Assembly (NCBI RefSeq): GCF_002234375.1
Contig: NZ_NMQV01000005.1
Span: forward strand, 62,001 to 126,000
Source of the DNA: Pseudomonas fluvialis
GTDB lineage: Bacteria; Pseudomonadota; Gammaproteobacteria; Pseudomonadales; Pseudomonadaceae
Length of the DNA stretch: 64,000 nt
Direction of reading: 5' to 3'
The notes beneath the pieces were generated by a model. It was not told the DNA's origin, ran no database searches, and was given only the letters and a program-made list of their open reading frames with translations. Every line of letters starts with the position of its first letter. The first letter of the stretch is position 1. The position numbers were made by a program, and so were the translations under genes. This document shows positions 53,367-63,212 of the stretch, piece by piece.

Positions 53367-54683
53367 ATGCTGCGCACTCCCCTGGCAACCGCCAGCCTGC
53401 TGGCCCTCGCCATCACCCTTGCCGGATGCGGTGAAAGCCCGGCCCCGAGCACCCAGGCCGCGCCGACCGCGAACAGCGCCAGCTCGGCGCCCTTCGAGCA
53501 AGCGGCTGCGCAAGCCGTGGTCAAGCACTACGCCGACCTGGCCCTGGCAGTGTTCAGCGATGCCCACAGCACTGCACTCGCCCTGCAGCAAGCCATCGAG
53601 ACCCTGCTCGCCGAACCAAATGAAGCCAATCTGCAGGCAGCACGCAATGCCTGGCTGGCCGCGCGCACCCCGTACATGCAAAGCGAGGTGTTCCGCTTCG
53701 GCAACCCGGTGGTCGACGACTGGGAGGGACAGCTCAACGCCTGGCCGCTTGACGAAGGCCTGATCGACTATGTTGCGGCCGGCTACGATCACGCCCAGGG
53801 CAATCCGGGCGCCACTGCCAACATCATCGCCAACCAGACCATCCAGGTCGGCGAAGACAGCCTGGATGTCAGCACCCTGACCCCGCAACTGCTGGCCAGC
53901 CTGAATGAGCTGGGCGGTTCGGAAGCCAACGTGGCGACCGGATACCACGCCATCGAATTCCTCCTCTGGGGCCAGGACCTCAACGGCAGCGCAGCCGGTG
54001 CCGGCAACCGTCCGGCCAGCGACTACGCGCAGGGTGAAGCCTGCAGCGGCGGCCACTGTGAACGCCGCGCCCAATACCTGCGCGCCGCCACCGAACTGCT
54101 GGTCAGCGACCTGGCGGAAATGGTCGGCCAGTGGCAAGCCAACCAGACCGGCAACTACCGCGCCAGCCTGGAAGCCGAACCGGCAGCCAATGGCCTGCGC
54201 AAGATGCTCTTCGGCATGGGCAGCCTGTCGCTCGGCGAACTGGCAGGCGAGCGTATGAAAGTCGCGCTGGAGGCACAGTCCACCGAAGACGAGCATGACT
54301 GCTTCAGCGACAACACACACAACTCGCACTACTACAACGCCAAGGGCGTGCAGAACGTCTACCTCGGCCAGTACCAGAAAGCCGACGGCAGCCTGCTGAG
54401 TGGCCCAAGCCTGGCCAGCCTGGTCGCCAAGATCGATGCGACCGCCGACCAGCAACTGCAGGCCGACCTGCAGGCGACCGACAAGGCCCTGCAGGCCATG
54501 GTCGACAGTGCCGAGCAAGGCCAACACTTCGATCAACTGATTGCCGCCGACAACAGCGCCGGCCAGCAGATCGTCCGTAACGCCATCGCCGCGCTGGTCA
54601 AGCAGACTGCATCCATCGAGCAGGCTGCCGCACGCCTGGGCATCAGCGACCTCAACCCGGACACCGCCGACCACAGTTTCTGA
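53367..54683 (+). CDS. icmP: Imelysin family lipoprotein IcmP
   Basis: A 438-residue lipoprotein with signal and lipobox LAGC (Cys21). Two imelysin-type helical halves follow. The metal-binding GxHxxE motif is GYHAIE (about 192-197). ACSGGHCERR and EHDCFSDNTHNSHYYNAKG are conserved in the family. Called insulin-cleaving metalloproteinase in P. aeruginosa; the family role is more likely periplasmic iron handling. First gene of a four-gene operon. Confidence 0.88.
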   Translation: MLRTPLATASLLALAITLAGCGESPAPSTQAAPTANSASSAPFEQAAAQAVVKHYADLALAVFSDAHSTALALQQAIETLLAEPNEANLQAARNAWLAARTPYMQSEVFRFGNPVVDDWEGQLNAWPLDEGLIDYVAAGYDHAQGNPGATANIIANQTIQVGEDSLDVSTLTPQLLASLNELGGSEANVATGYHAIEFLLWGQDLNGSAAGAGNRPASDYAQGEACSGGHCERRAQYLRAATELLVSDLAEMVGQWQANQTGNYRASLEAEPAANGLRKMLFGMGSLSLGELAGERMKVALEAQSTEDEHDCFSDNTHNSHYYNAKGVQNVYLGQYQKADGSLLSGPSLASLVAKIDATADQQLQADLQATDKALQAMVDSAEQGQHFDQLIAADNSAGQQIVRNAIAALVKQTASIEQAAARLGISDLNPDTADHSF

Positions 54684-54702
54684 TCCGTCGATAGGCCCTC
54701 AC

Positions 54703-54740
54703 TCACCCCGCACCCGTAAGGGTTGCGGGGTGACTTGTTT
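54703..54740 (+). terminator. Attenuator-like hairpin between icmP and di-haem gene
   Basis: TCACCCCGC (54703-54711) pairs with GCGGGGTGA (54725-54733), with an inner ACCC/GGGT and a GTAA loop. CTTGTTTC follows. It probably lets only part of transcription continue into the next genes. Confidence 0.6.
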
Positions 54741-54759
54741 CTGCTCAAGCGTGGTAACC

Positions 54760-56190
54760 ATGAAACGCCCTGCCCTGTTGCGCCGCCCCATCTGGCTCGT
54801 ATTGGTACTGCTCACCCCGCTGACGGCCTGCGAGCAAGCCGATCCCTTTGCCCAGGCCGAACCCGGCGAAGCCCTGTCTGGCGGCAGCACCTCGGTCAGC
54901 CAGCGCGACCACAACGCCTTTTCCCTGCCGTCGGCCAACCTGGCGCCTTCGCGACGCCTGGACTTCAGTGTCGGCAACAGCTTCTTTCGCAATCCATGGG
55001 TAATTGCCCCGGCTTCCACCACCGCTCGCGATGGCCTCGGCCCGTTGTTCAACACCAATGCCTGCCAGAACTGCCACATCAAGGACGGCCGCGGCCACCC
55101 GCCGGCCGCCAACGCCGAGCATGCTGTGTCGCTGCTGGTACGCCTGTCGATTCCGCCAGGCACTGCACAGGAACGCGCGCTGGCTGCTCGCCTGGGCGTG
55201 CTCCCCGAACCCAACTACGGTGGTCAGCTGCAGGATGTGGCGATTCCCGGCCACGCTCCGGAAGGTCGGGTACGCCTGAGCTACAGCCAGCAGACGGTGC
55301 GCTTCGCCGACGGCTTGCAGGTTGAACTACAGCAACCCGAGCTGCAGATCGATCGCCTGGGCTACGGCCCACTGCATCCCGACACACAGTTTTCCGTGCG
55401 CATCGCCCCGCCGATGATTGGCCTGGGTCTGCTCGAAGCCATCGACGCGCGCGACATTCTTGCCAACGCCGACCCCGACGACCGTAACGGCGACGGCATC
55501 AGCGGTCGCGCCAACCAGGTCTGGGATCACGCCCGCCAGGACTATGCCTTGGGCCGCTTCGGCTGGAAGGCCGGACAGCCAACCCTCAACCAGCAAAATG
55601 CCGATGCCTTTGCCAATGACATGGGCCTGACCACCTCGCTGATTCCCCATGACAACTGCAGCCCGAGCCAACAGGCCTGTCGCCAGGCGCCGCACGGCGG
55701 CGAGCCGGAAGTCAGCGACAACATCCTCGCCAAAGTCCTCTTCTACACACGCAACCTGGCCGTCCCGCAGCGTCGTGAGCCGGGCAGCGCCGAGGTACTG
55801 GCCGGCAAGCGCCTGTTCCACCAGGCCGGCTGCGCCAGCTGCCATACCCCCAGTTTCACCACGTCTCGCGACGCCGCCGAGCCGGAGCTGGCCGGACAGC
55901 GCATCTATCCCTACAGCGACCTGTTGCTGCACGATATGGGCGAAGGCCTGGCCGACCAGCGCAGCGAGTTTCTCGCCAACGGCCGTGAGTGGCGAACCAC
56001 GCCGCTGTGGGGCATTGGCCTGACACACGCCGTCAGCGGTCACACGCGCTTCCTGCACGATGGTCGTGCGCGCAACCTGCTGGAGGCCATCCTCTGGCAC
56101 GGCGGCGAAGCCCAGGCCGCCCGAGACCATGTCCTGACCTTCGATGCCAGCCAGCGTGCCGCGCTGCTGGCCTTCCTCAACTCGCTGTGA
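54760..56190 (+). CDS. Di-haem DUF1111 c-type cytochrome lipoprotein
   Basis: A 476-residue periplasmic lipoprotein with lipobox LTAC (Cys24). Haem motif CQNCH (102-106) near the start and CASCH (about 358-362) in the C-terminal domain, as in the di-haem oxidoreductase (thiol oxidoreductase) family. DPDDRNGDGISGRANQV looks like a calcium loop. Role unknown; in this operon it may couple redox to iron uptake. Confidence 0.88.
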   Translation: MKRPALLRRPIWLVLVLLTPLTACEQADPFAQAEPGEALSGGSTSVSQRDHNAFSLPSANLAPSRRLDFSVGNSFFRNPWVIAPASTTARDGLGPLFNTNACQNCHIKDGRGHPPAANAEHAVSLLVRLSIPPGTAQERALAARLGVLPEPNYGGQLQDVAIPGHAPEGRVRLSYSQQTVRFADGLQVELQQPELQIDRLGYGPLHPDTQFSVRIAPPMIGLGLLEAIDARDILANADPDDRNGDGISGRANQVWDHARQDYALGRFGWKAGQPTLNQQNADAFANDMGLTTSLIPHDNCSPSQQACRQAPHGGEPEVSDNILAKVLFYTRNLAVPQRREPGSAEVLAGKRLFHQAGCASCHTPSFTTSRDAAEPELAGQRIYPYSDLLLHDMGEGLADQRSEFLANGREWRTTPLWGIGLTHAVSGHTRFLHDGRARNLLEAILWHGGEAQAARDHVLTFDASQRAALLAFLNSL

Positions 56191-56198
56191 GAGTCACC

Positions 56199-57272
56199 AT
56201 GCGCCCCCTCCATCTGTTCGTGCTCTGTTCCGCGCTGGGCCTCGTCGCCTGCAGCCCCAGCGACCCACGTCAGTCCGCCAGTGCCAGCCTGGCCAACGAC
56301 ATGCTGCTGCCGGCCTATCAGGCCTGGGCCAGCGCCAGCGCCCAGCTGCCGGTCAGTGCTCAGGCCCTCTGCGCTACGCCGCAGCCAGCGGACAATGCAC
56401 TGCCACAGGCGCGCCAAGACCTGCAAACCGCGCAGCGCTCATGGGCAGCCCTGCAGCCTCTACAACTCGGCCCACTCAGCGAAGGCAACCGCGCCTGGCA
56501 GGTGCAGTTCTGGCCCGACAAGAAGAACCTGGTACGCCGTCAGGTGGAGAACCTGATTGACCAACACCCCGCACTGAGCCGCGCACAGCTGGAACGCGCC
56601 AGTGTCGTGGTACAGGGCCTGAGCGCCTACGAATACCTGCTGTTCGATAGCCAACTGGATCTCGCCCGCCCGGCTGACCGGCAGCGCTATTGCGCCCTGC
56701 TCGGCCATATCGCCGGACACCAACAACAACTGAGCGCGCAGATCCTCGCCGAACTGCAAGGCGAACAGGGTTTCCTCAAGCACCTGCAGCAGTTCCCCAA
56801 CACACGCTTTGCCGAGGCCGACGAAGCGCTGGCTGAGCTGTTACGCGCCCAGGTCAACGGCCTGGATCTGCTCAAGAAGAAACTCGGTACCGCCATCGGC
56901 AAGCTCAGCAAGGGTATCCCGCAACCTCTGCAAGCCGAGTTCTGGCGCAGCCAGGCCAGCCTCGACAGCCTGGCAGCGGCCGTACACAGCGCCGAACAAC
57001 TCTGGCAAGGCCAGGCGGATCAGGGTATCGCCAGCCTGCTCGACGACACCCAGCAACCGCTGCGTCAGCGCATTGACCAGGCCTATGCCGATATCCGCCA
57101 GCAACTGGCCGCGCTCCAGCAACCGCTCGACAAGCTGCTGAGCAACGACGCCGGGCGTGCCCAACTGGATGCGCTGTATGTCAGCCTGGATCGCCTGCAC
57201 CGCCTGCAGGAACGCGACCTCGCCGGCGCACTGGGCATCCAGCTGGGCTTTAACGCCCACGATGGAGACTGA
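56199..57272 (+). CDS. Second imelysin-like lipoprotein
   Basis: A 357-residue lipoprotein (lipobox LVAC, Cys18) with imelysin fold. The family metal site GxHxxE is GLSAYE (about 141-146): Ser replaces His. QVNGLDLLKKKLGTAIGK is conserved. Starts 8 bases after the di-haem gene. Either non-metal or with altered function. Confidence 0.82.
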   Translation: MRPLHLFVLCSALGLVACSPSDPRQSASASLANDMLLPAYQAWASASAQLPVSAQALCATPQPADNALPQARQDLQTAQRSWAALQPLQLGPLSEGNRAWQVQFWPDKKNLVRRQVENLIDQHPALSRAQLERASVVVQGLSAYEYLLFDSQLDLARPADRQRYCALLGHIAGHQQQLSAQILAELQGEQGFLKHLQQFPNTRFAEADEALAELLRAQVNGLDLLKKKLGTAIGKLSKGIPQPLQAEFWRSQASLDSLAAAVHSAEQLWQGQADQGIASLLDDTQQPLRQRIDQAYADIRQQLAALQQPLDKLLSNDAGRAQLDALYVSLDRLHRLQERDLAGALGIQLGFNAHDGD

Positions 57273-57275
57273 AAC

Positions 57276-58367
57276 GTGCAACGCCGTACACTCCTCGGAC
57301 TGGCCGCTGGCGGCATGGCCCTGGGCGGCCTGGCCAGCTGGCAATGGCTAGGTGGTCAGGCACCGCTGCTGTTGTCAGCCCGCGACGACAGCCAAGGTCG
57401 CCATTACGCCGTTGGCTATCGCCAGGACGGGCGCTGCCAATTCGCCACGCCGGTTGCCGAACGCTGTCATGACATCGCCGTGCACCCGCACTTGCCCCTG
57501 GCGCTGTTCGTCGGTCGCCGTCCCAGTCGCGCCAGCTACCTGATCGACACGCGCGACGGCCGTCTGCTGCAAACCCTGCACAGCGCCGCCGAGCGACACT
57601 TCCAGGGCCATGCGGTGTTCCATGGCGCGGGTGAGTGGCTGTACAGCTGCGAGAATGACACCGCCCAACCCGGTCGCGGGGTGATCGGCTGCTACCGGCT
57701 CGCCGAGGGTCGCCTGCAACGTGTTGGCGAGCACAGCAGCCATGGCGTGGGGCCACATCAGTTGCTCTGGCAAAACGACGGCGAAACCCTGGTGATCGCC
57801 AACGGCGGTATCCGCACCGAAGCCGACAGTCGCCAGGCAATGAACCTCGACGCCATGGATGCCAGCCTGGTGTTGCTGCAGCGTGACGGCCAACTGCTCT
57901 CCCATGAGCGCCTGGCCGATCAGCAAAACAGCATTCGCCACCTCGCCGTGGCCAGCGACGGCACCATCGTCTGCGGCCAACAGTTCATGGGCGCCGCAGA
58001 GCAGGCCGTGCCCTTGCTCGCGATCAAACGCCCCGGCCAGCTGCTGCGCGCCTTCACCATTGGCGAAGCACAGCGCCAGCTGATGAATCAGTACACGGCC
58101 AGCCTGGCCATCCACGATGAGCTGCGCCTGCTTGCCGTCACCGCCCCGCGCGGCGGACACTGCCTGCTCTGGGACCTGGACCGGGAAACGCTGCGCCTGA
58201 GCCTGCCGCTGGCCGACTGTGCCGGTATCACTGCCTGCACCGAAGGCTTCCTGGTCAGCACGGGACAGGGGCGTTGCCGCCTGCTGGACTGCCGCACGCC
58301 TACCCCGCGCGTCACGCCACTGAGCTTGCCCGCGGGCCTGTGGGACAACCATTGGCGAAGCGCTTGA
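57276..58367 (+). CDS. DUF1513 periplasmic beta-propeller protein
   Basis: A 363-residue protein with Tat signal MQRRTLLGLAAGGMALGG and GTG start at 57276, three bases after the imelysin stop. Repeated blade-like segments (HDIAVHPHLPLALFVGRR, HLAVASDGTIVCGQQ) fit a beta-propeller. Last gene of the imelysin operon. No enzyme motif seen. Confidence 0.85.
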   Translation: MQRRTLLGLAAGGMALGGLASWQWLGGQAPLLLSARDDSQGRHYAVGYRQDGRCQFATPVAERCHDIAVHPHLPLALFVGRRPSRASYLIDTRDGRLLQTLHSAAERHFQGHAVFHGAGEWLYSCENDTAQPGRGVIGCYRLAEGRLQRVGEHSSHGVGPHQLLWQNDGETLVIANGGIRTEADSRQAMNLDAMDASLVLLQRDGQLLSHERLADQQNSIRHLAVASDGTIVCGQQFMGAAEQAVPLLAIKRPGQLLRAFTIGEAQRQLMNQYTASLAIHDELRLLAVTAPRGGHCLLWDLDRETLRLSLPLADCAGITACTEGFLVSTGQGRCRLLDCRTPTPRVTPLSLPAGLWDNHWRSA

Positions 58368-58508
58368 GCACGACCGCACAACGCGTCAAAATTACCCCGT
58401 CAAACAGCCGTCGCAACGCGACGTCCGTGCGCTGTCACAAAAACGTAACACCTTCCTTTTTGCGGACTACTACCGTTTAGCTAGTCCCGCTATCACGAGT
58501 CTCTCACC

Positions 58509-60140
58509 ATGTTCCTGCAACGCTCCCTGCGCGCCCAACTGCTGACGCTGATCAGCGTCGGTCTCCTGTTGACCCTGCTGATTTCCCTGGGCAGTTTTCG
58601 CGCGCTGTCGACCGGCATCGACAGCTACCGGCAACTGCTCGACGGCACCCAACAGATCGCCAATCGCGTGAATGCCGCCAACCTGGAGTTCAAGACCCAG
58701 GTACAGGAATGGAAGAACGTGCTGCTGCGCGGCGCCAACAGCGACAGCCACAGCAAGCACTGGAGCAGTTTCCAGGCACAGGAAGCCAAGGTGCAGCGCC
58801 TGCTTGGCGAAGCCGAGCAACTGGCCGCACGCCACGCCAGCCAGGCGTTACGCCAGCAGATTGAACAGCTGCGCAACGAGCACCAGCGCATGGGCCAGGC
58901 CTACCGCCAGGGTAACCAGGACTTTCTCGCCGCCAACGCCGATCACCTGGCCGGCGACCAGGCGGTGCGCGGCATCGACCGCGCCACCAGCGAGCAGATG
59001 GCCCAACTTAGCGAGCAGCTCAACCAGCAGGCCCTGCACGAAGCGGGGGAAATCAGCGCAGCCGCCGACCGCACGCACAGCATCGGCCTGGCGGTGCTGC
59101 TGCTGGCTAGCCTGCTCATCGGCCTGGCCTGCCTATGGCTGGTCAATCGCAATATCATCGCGCCAATTGCCCGGGTAATCAGGCATATCGACACCCTCAG
59201 CCAGGGACACTTCGGGCAACGCATCGACCTGCGTCGTGAAGACGAGCTGGGGCGCCTGGCAGACGCCGCCAACCGCCTGCGCGATTTCCTCGCCGACACC
59301 AGCAGCCAGTTACGCCACAGCAGCAGCGAACTGGACCTGTCCAGCAACGAGTTGCGCGCCATCGCCGGAATCATGAGCCAGGGCAGCCACGAACAATTCG
59401 AGCGCACCGACCAGGTGGCCACGGCCATGCATGAAATGTCTGCCACGGCACAGGAGGTGGCACGCCACGCCGGTGACGCGGCCCAGGCTGCCGACCAGGC
59501 GGACAGCTCGGCGCAACAGGGCCAGCAGGTCATGCGCGCGACCATTGCCACCATCAGCAGTGTCAGCGAGGAAATCACCGCCACCGCCGAGGTCATCCGC
59601 CGCCTGCAGGAAGACAGCAGCCGTATCGGCAAGGTGCTGGATGTCATCCGCGCCATTGCCGAACAAACCAATCTGCTGGCACTCAACGCCGCCATCGAAG
59701 CCGCCCGTGCCGGCGAGCAGGGTCGTGGCTTTGCCGTGGTCGCCGACGAAGTCCGCACCCTGGCGCAGCGTACGGCCGAGTCCACGGCGGAGATCAATCA
59801 GATCATCGACACCGTGCAACAGGGTGCGCTGAACGCGGTACGTGCCATCGAGAGCGGCCAGCAACGCAGCCAGGCCGGTGTGGAGCAGGTCAATGCCGCC
59901 GGCGGCATGCTGGAGCAGATTACCCAGGCGGTAGAAGCCATCCGCGACATGAACCGGCAGATTGCCACGGCGGCGGAGGAGCAGACCTCCGTGGCGGAAG
60001 ACATTTCGCGCAACCTCACCGACATCACCGACATCGCCACGCGCAACCAACAGACGGTGCAGCGTACCGAACAGGCCAGCAGTCACCTGCATGAACTGTC
60101 AGCCGCGCTCAACGGACTGACGGCTCGGCTCAGCAGCTGA
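58509..60140 (+). CDS. Methyl-accepting chemotaxis protein
   Basis: A 543-residue chemoreceptor. Helices at about 8-30 and 194-215 flank a periplasmic four-helix-bundle-like domain of about 160 residues; HAMP then the MCP domain with [20 protein letters not shown]. The ligand domain has no PilJ signature. No CheR pentapeptide. Ligand unknown. Its stop lies inside the convergent enoyl-CoA hydratase end by 11 bases. Confidence 0.9.
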   Translation: MFLQRSLRAQLLTLISVGLLLTLLISLGSFRALSTGIDSYRQLLDGTQQIANRVNAANLEFKTQVQEWKNVLLRGANSDSHSKHWSSFQAQEAKVQRLLGEAEQLAARHASQALRQQIEQLRNEHQRMGQAYRQGNQDFLAANADHLAGDQAVRGIDRATSEQMAQLSEQLNQQALHEAGEISAAADRTHSIGLAVLLLASLLIGLACLWLVNRNIIAPIARVIRHIDTLSQGHFGQRIDLRREDELGRLADAANRLRDFLADTSSQLRHSSSELDLSSNELRAIAGIMSQGSHEQFERTDQVATAMHEMSATAQEVARHAGDAAQAADQADSSAQQGQQVMRATIATISSVSEEITATAEVIRRLQEDSSRIGKVLDVIRAIAEQTNLLALNAAIEAARAGEQGRGFAVVADEVRTLAQRTAESTAEINQIIDTVQQGALNAVRAIESGQQRSQAGVEQVNAAGGMLEQITQAVEAIRDMNRQIATAAEEQTSVAEDISRNLTDITDIATRNQQTVQRTEQASSHLHELSAALNGLTARLSS

Positions 60141-60891
60141 CGGCCTGCTTGCGGCGCTGCAGGAACGCAAGCAATGCCGTGCGCGCCTCGGCAGACTGCA
60201 GGCGCTCGGCGAACAACCGTCCTTCTTCGTGAATGCGTGCACGCAAGGCTTCACGCTGCTCCGCACGCAATAGCTGGCGGCTCAGCGCAAGCGCCTGAGC
60301 AGGCTGCTCGGCCAGGCGCAGCGCCTGCTGGCGGGCATGCGCCAGGGTTTGCGGGCCATCGGCCAGCGCCGCATTGGCCAGGCCCCAGACGGCCGCCTGC
60401 TCACCACTGAAGGCCTCACCGAGCAACAACAAGGCATTGGCCCGTTGCATGCCGAGCAGGCGCGGCAAAATCAGGCTGGAACCATATTCTGGACATAGCC
60501 CAAGGGTGACAAAGGGCATCTGCAAGTAGGCATCGGCACTCACATAGACCAGATCGCAATGCAGCAATAGCGTCGTACCAATGCCCACCGCCGGCCCTGC
60601 CACGGCAGCCACGACCGGCTTGCCACAGTCGAACAGTGCGCGCATGAAATGAAAGACCGGGCTGTCCTCAGCCAGTGCGCCACCCTGCAAAAAGTCCTGC
60701 AGGTCATTGCCGCTGGTAAAGCACTGACTACCGCCGGTAAGCAAGATCACACGCACCTCAGGATTATCCTGGGCGGCATCCAGCGCGCTCGCCAGGGTGC
60801 TGTACATGGCGCGGGTCAGTGCATTCTTCTTGTCCGGGCGATGCAACTGCAGGGTCAGTACACCCTGCTCCAGATGCTGTTCTACGGCCAT
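60130..60891 (-). CDS. Enoyl-CoA hydratase/isomerase family protein
   Basis: A 253-residue crotonase. Start [19 protein letters not shown] at 60891. Oxyanion segment [11 protein letters not shown] and second loop [20 protein letters not shown] are typical. The active site near PEYGSS has one Glu. Expected to hydrate or isomerise enoyl-CoA. Follows the reductase gene in the same strand after a 50-bp gap. Confidence 0.88.
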   Translation of the reverse strand: MAVEQHLEQGVLTLQLHRPDKKNALTRAMYSTLASALDAAQDNPEVRVILLTGGSQCFTSGNDLQDFLQGGALAEDSPVFHFMRALFDCGKPVVAAVAGPAVGIGTTLLLHCDLVYVSADAYLQMPFVTLGLCPEYGSSLILPRLLGMQRANALLLLGEAFSGEQAAVWGLANAALADGPQTLAHARQQALRLAEQPAQALALSRQLLRAEQREALRARIHEEGRLFAERLQSAEARTALLAFLQRRKQAVSC

Positions 60892-60941
60892 CGTGTCGGC
60901 TCTCCGAGGGCGCACGGGCAAACGCCGAGCCATGCAACAGC

Positions 60942-61874
60942 TCAGCGATGCTCGCGCCGGGTAAAGGTTTCCACCAGCAGTTGCTGGCGCGGCAGGCCGG
61001 CCATGAACAGCGTGCGGCACAGCGGCTCCAGGGACTCGGCAGCCCCGCAGACTAAGACCTGCGCCTGACGGGGAACAAGGCGCAATTGCGCCAGGACAGA
61101 AGGCAACTCGGCCGTGCAGGGCAAATGCACCTCAAGATTGCCGGCACGCTGCGCCAGCTCGGCCAACGACTCGGCCAGGTAATGGCTGTGTCGATCACGC
61201 GCCAGGTGGTAGAGCACCACAGGCCCGCTATGTCCGGCACGCAGCGCCTCACGCAGCACAGCCCAGAGCGGCGCCAGGCCGCTGCCGCTGGCCAGCAGGT
61301 AGAGTGGCTGCTGCTGCCATTGCCGGTCATAGTGCAGCGCGCCGCTACGCAACTGGCTGATGCGCAGGCGGTCACCGACCTGCCATTGGCGCAACCGGTC
61401 GGCGAAGGCTCCGGGACGATGGCCGGCAATATGCAGTTCCAGAAAGTCATCTTCCCCCGCCAGACTGGCCAGCGAATAGGGCCGCGCCAGGTGCTCGTCA
61501 GCCCACAGCAGCAGATGCTGCCCGGCGCTGTAGCGCAACGGCCGCTCCGTCTGCAGGCGCAGCCGCAACAACTCGCCAGGCAACCAGTCCAGCGCCTGCA
61601 CCTGCACGCCCAGCGACTGCCCGACCAGCTCGCCTCGGCGCAACTGCAAGGGCTCGCGCACCCGACACTGGCAGGCCGGATACCAGCCTTCGGCCAGCCC
61701 CGGTGGCGGCGGACAGTCCGGCCGCCCCTGTACACACTGCACCAGACAGGCATAACACTGGCCGGCGCGGCAACTGAAGGGAATCGCCGCGCCCTGTCGA
61801 TTCAGCGCATCCAGCAGGTTCTCCCCTGGTTCGGCGCTGAATCGCTGCTGGTCGAGGAACAGCTCAATCGACAT
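60942..61874 (-). CDS. 2Fe-2S ferredoxin-NAD(P)H flavin reductase
   Basis: A 310-residue protein. N-terminal plant-type ferredoxin (CRAGQCYACLVQC plus Cys in YPACQC), then FAD domain (RPYSLAS) and NAD domain (ASGSGLAPLWAVL). Resembles CDP-glucoseen reductase or phenol hydroxylase P5. Electron acceptor unknown. It overlaps the diguanylate cyclase gene by 11 bp. Confidence 0.88.
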   Translation of the reverse strand: MSIELFLDQQRFSAEPGENLLDALNRQGAAIPFSCRAGQCYACLVQCVQGRPDCPPPPGLAEGWYPACQCRVREPLQLRRGELVGQSLGVQVQALDWLPGELLRLRLQTERPLRYSAGQHLLLWADEHLARPYSLASLAGEDDFLELHIAGHRPGAFADRLRQWQVGDRLRISQLRSGALHYDRQWQQQPLYLLASGSGLAPLWAVLREALRAGHSGPVVLYHLARDRHSHYLAESLAELAQRAGNLEVHLPCTAELPSVLAQLRLVPRQAQVLVCGAAESLEPLCRTLFMAGLPRQQLLVETFTRREHR

Positions 61875-63003
61875 GGCCGGCGGTCCACGCAGCCAGGCAG
61901 CGGTTGCGTCCCTCATGCTTGGCGCGGTACAGCGCCTGGTCCGCGGCATGCAACGCGCGATCCAGGTCATCGCCCGGCCCCAGCAGGGCCATGCCCGCCG
62001 ACAGGCTGAGCCCCTGCACCGGCTGCTCCAGCGGTTCGGCCTGACTGAAGGCCAGGCGCAAGCGCTCGCAACAGGCGGTCAGGCGCTCGGCATCGCACTC
62101 AGGCAACAACAGAACGAATTCTTCACCACCGTAACGGGCCAGGATGTCGTGATCACGCAGGCAGACGCGCGCCACGGCGGCGAACGCCTGCAGGGCGCGA
62201 TCCCCCGCAGCATGCCCATGCTGGTCATTGATGCGCTTGAAATGATCCAGATCGATCAGCGCCAGGCCCAGGCGCTGGCCAGGCTGCAAGGTCAGCAGCG
62301 CGCGCTCGGCCAGCTGCAGGAAATGCCGGCGGTTGTACAGCCCGGTCAGCTCGTCGGTAGCGGCCAGTTCCTCCAGCTGCTGCATCATCCCGCGCAGCGT
62401 ATCGCGATGCGCCAGCAGGGCCGAACGGCGACGCATCATGCGCCGCCGCAGGTCCTGCACATACACGGCGAACAGGCTCAGCCAGAGCAGCAACACGCCC
62501 AGCACAGCGGTTTGCAACAGCGCCTGAGGCGCGCTGTCCAGTTGCAGGTGGTAGGCATCCCAGCCATTCATGCCGGCAAACAACAGCCAGGCCAGCGCCG
62601 CACAGCGGGCAAATACCCAGGGCCGTAGCTGAAAAGCGCCAAACAGCATGACCAGCGGGTAAATACCCAGCAAGGCGCCCCGGGCGGTCGGCACATGCCA
62701 GAGAAACAGACTCAACCAGGCCAGCGCCACCAGCACCTGGGCCTCGGTAAGACTGGGATCACAGAGTCGCTGGTTGATACCTGACAGGTAAAGACACAGG
62801 AAGACCAGCTGGCTCAACAGCAACAGCAGCAAATTGAGCGCCAAGGCCGGGCCATCGGCCTGATAGAGCCCCAGCGCATAGGCCAACAGCACCAGCAGGA
62901 TCACCAGCGCATAACTGCCCAGCGCCATGGCAAAACGCTTGAGCAACAGGCGCTGCGAAGGCTGTCTGGCGTGCTCTGCAGTACGGCTGGACATGGGTTC
63001 CAT
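61864..63003 (-). CDS. SadC-like membrane diguanylate cyclase
   Basis: A 379-residue inner-membrane protein. About six helices (27-183), a short coiled linker and a GGDEF domain with active GGEEF (292-296) and inhibitory RxxD (RDHD, 283-286). It should make c-di-GMP and be feedback-inhibited. Position between the reductase and fumarase matches P. aeruginosa sadC, though SadC is longer (about 490). The start may be at 62994 instead. Confidence 0.85.
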   Translation of the reverse strand: MEPMSSRTAEHARQPSQRLLLKRFAMALGSYALVILLVLLAYALGLYQADGPALALNLLLLLLSQLVFLCLYLSGINQRLCDPSLTEAQVLVALAWLSLFLWHVPTARGALLGIYPLVMLFGAFQLRPWVFARCAALAWLLFAGMNGWDAYHLQLDSAPQALLQTAVLGVLLLWLSLFAVYVQDLRRRMMRRRSALLAHRDTLRGMMQQLEELAATDELTGLYNRRHFLQLAERALLTLQPGQRLGLALIDLDHFKRINDQHGHAAGDRALQAFAAVARVCLRDHDILARYGGEEFVLLLPECDAERLTACCERLRLAFSQAEPLEQPVQGLSLSAGMALLGPGDDLDRALHAADQALYRAKHEGRNRCLAAWTAGHVD

Positions 63004-63212
63004 CCCGGTCAGGTAATTCGGCCGACTGTACTCTTTGCCACCTGGCCTGACCAGAGGGACAGGCTTTGTCCTATCCGGGCAATTAACGCAACGTATAAGG
63101 CCATAGCACCCTGACAGCGGTTATACTGCCGGCCCTTCGCATTCAGCACTGCGCCGGGTCGTGGTCCGGCGTTTCCTACAGATGTTCCCGTTCATAGAGG
63201 AGCGCGCCCAGC

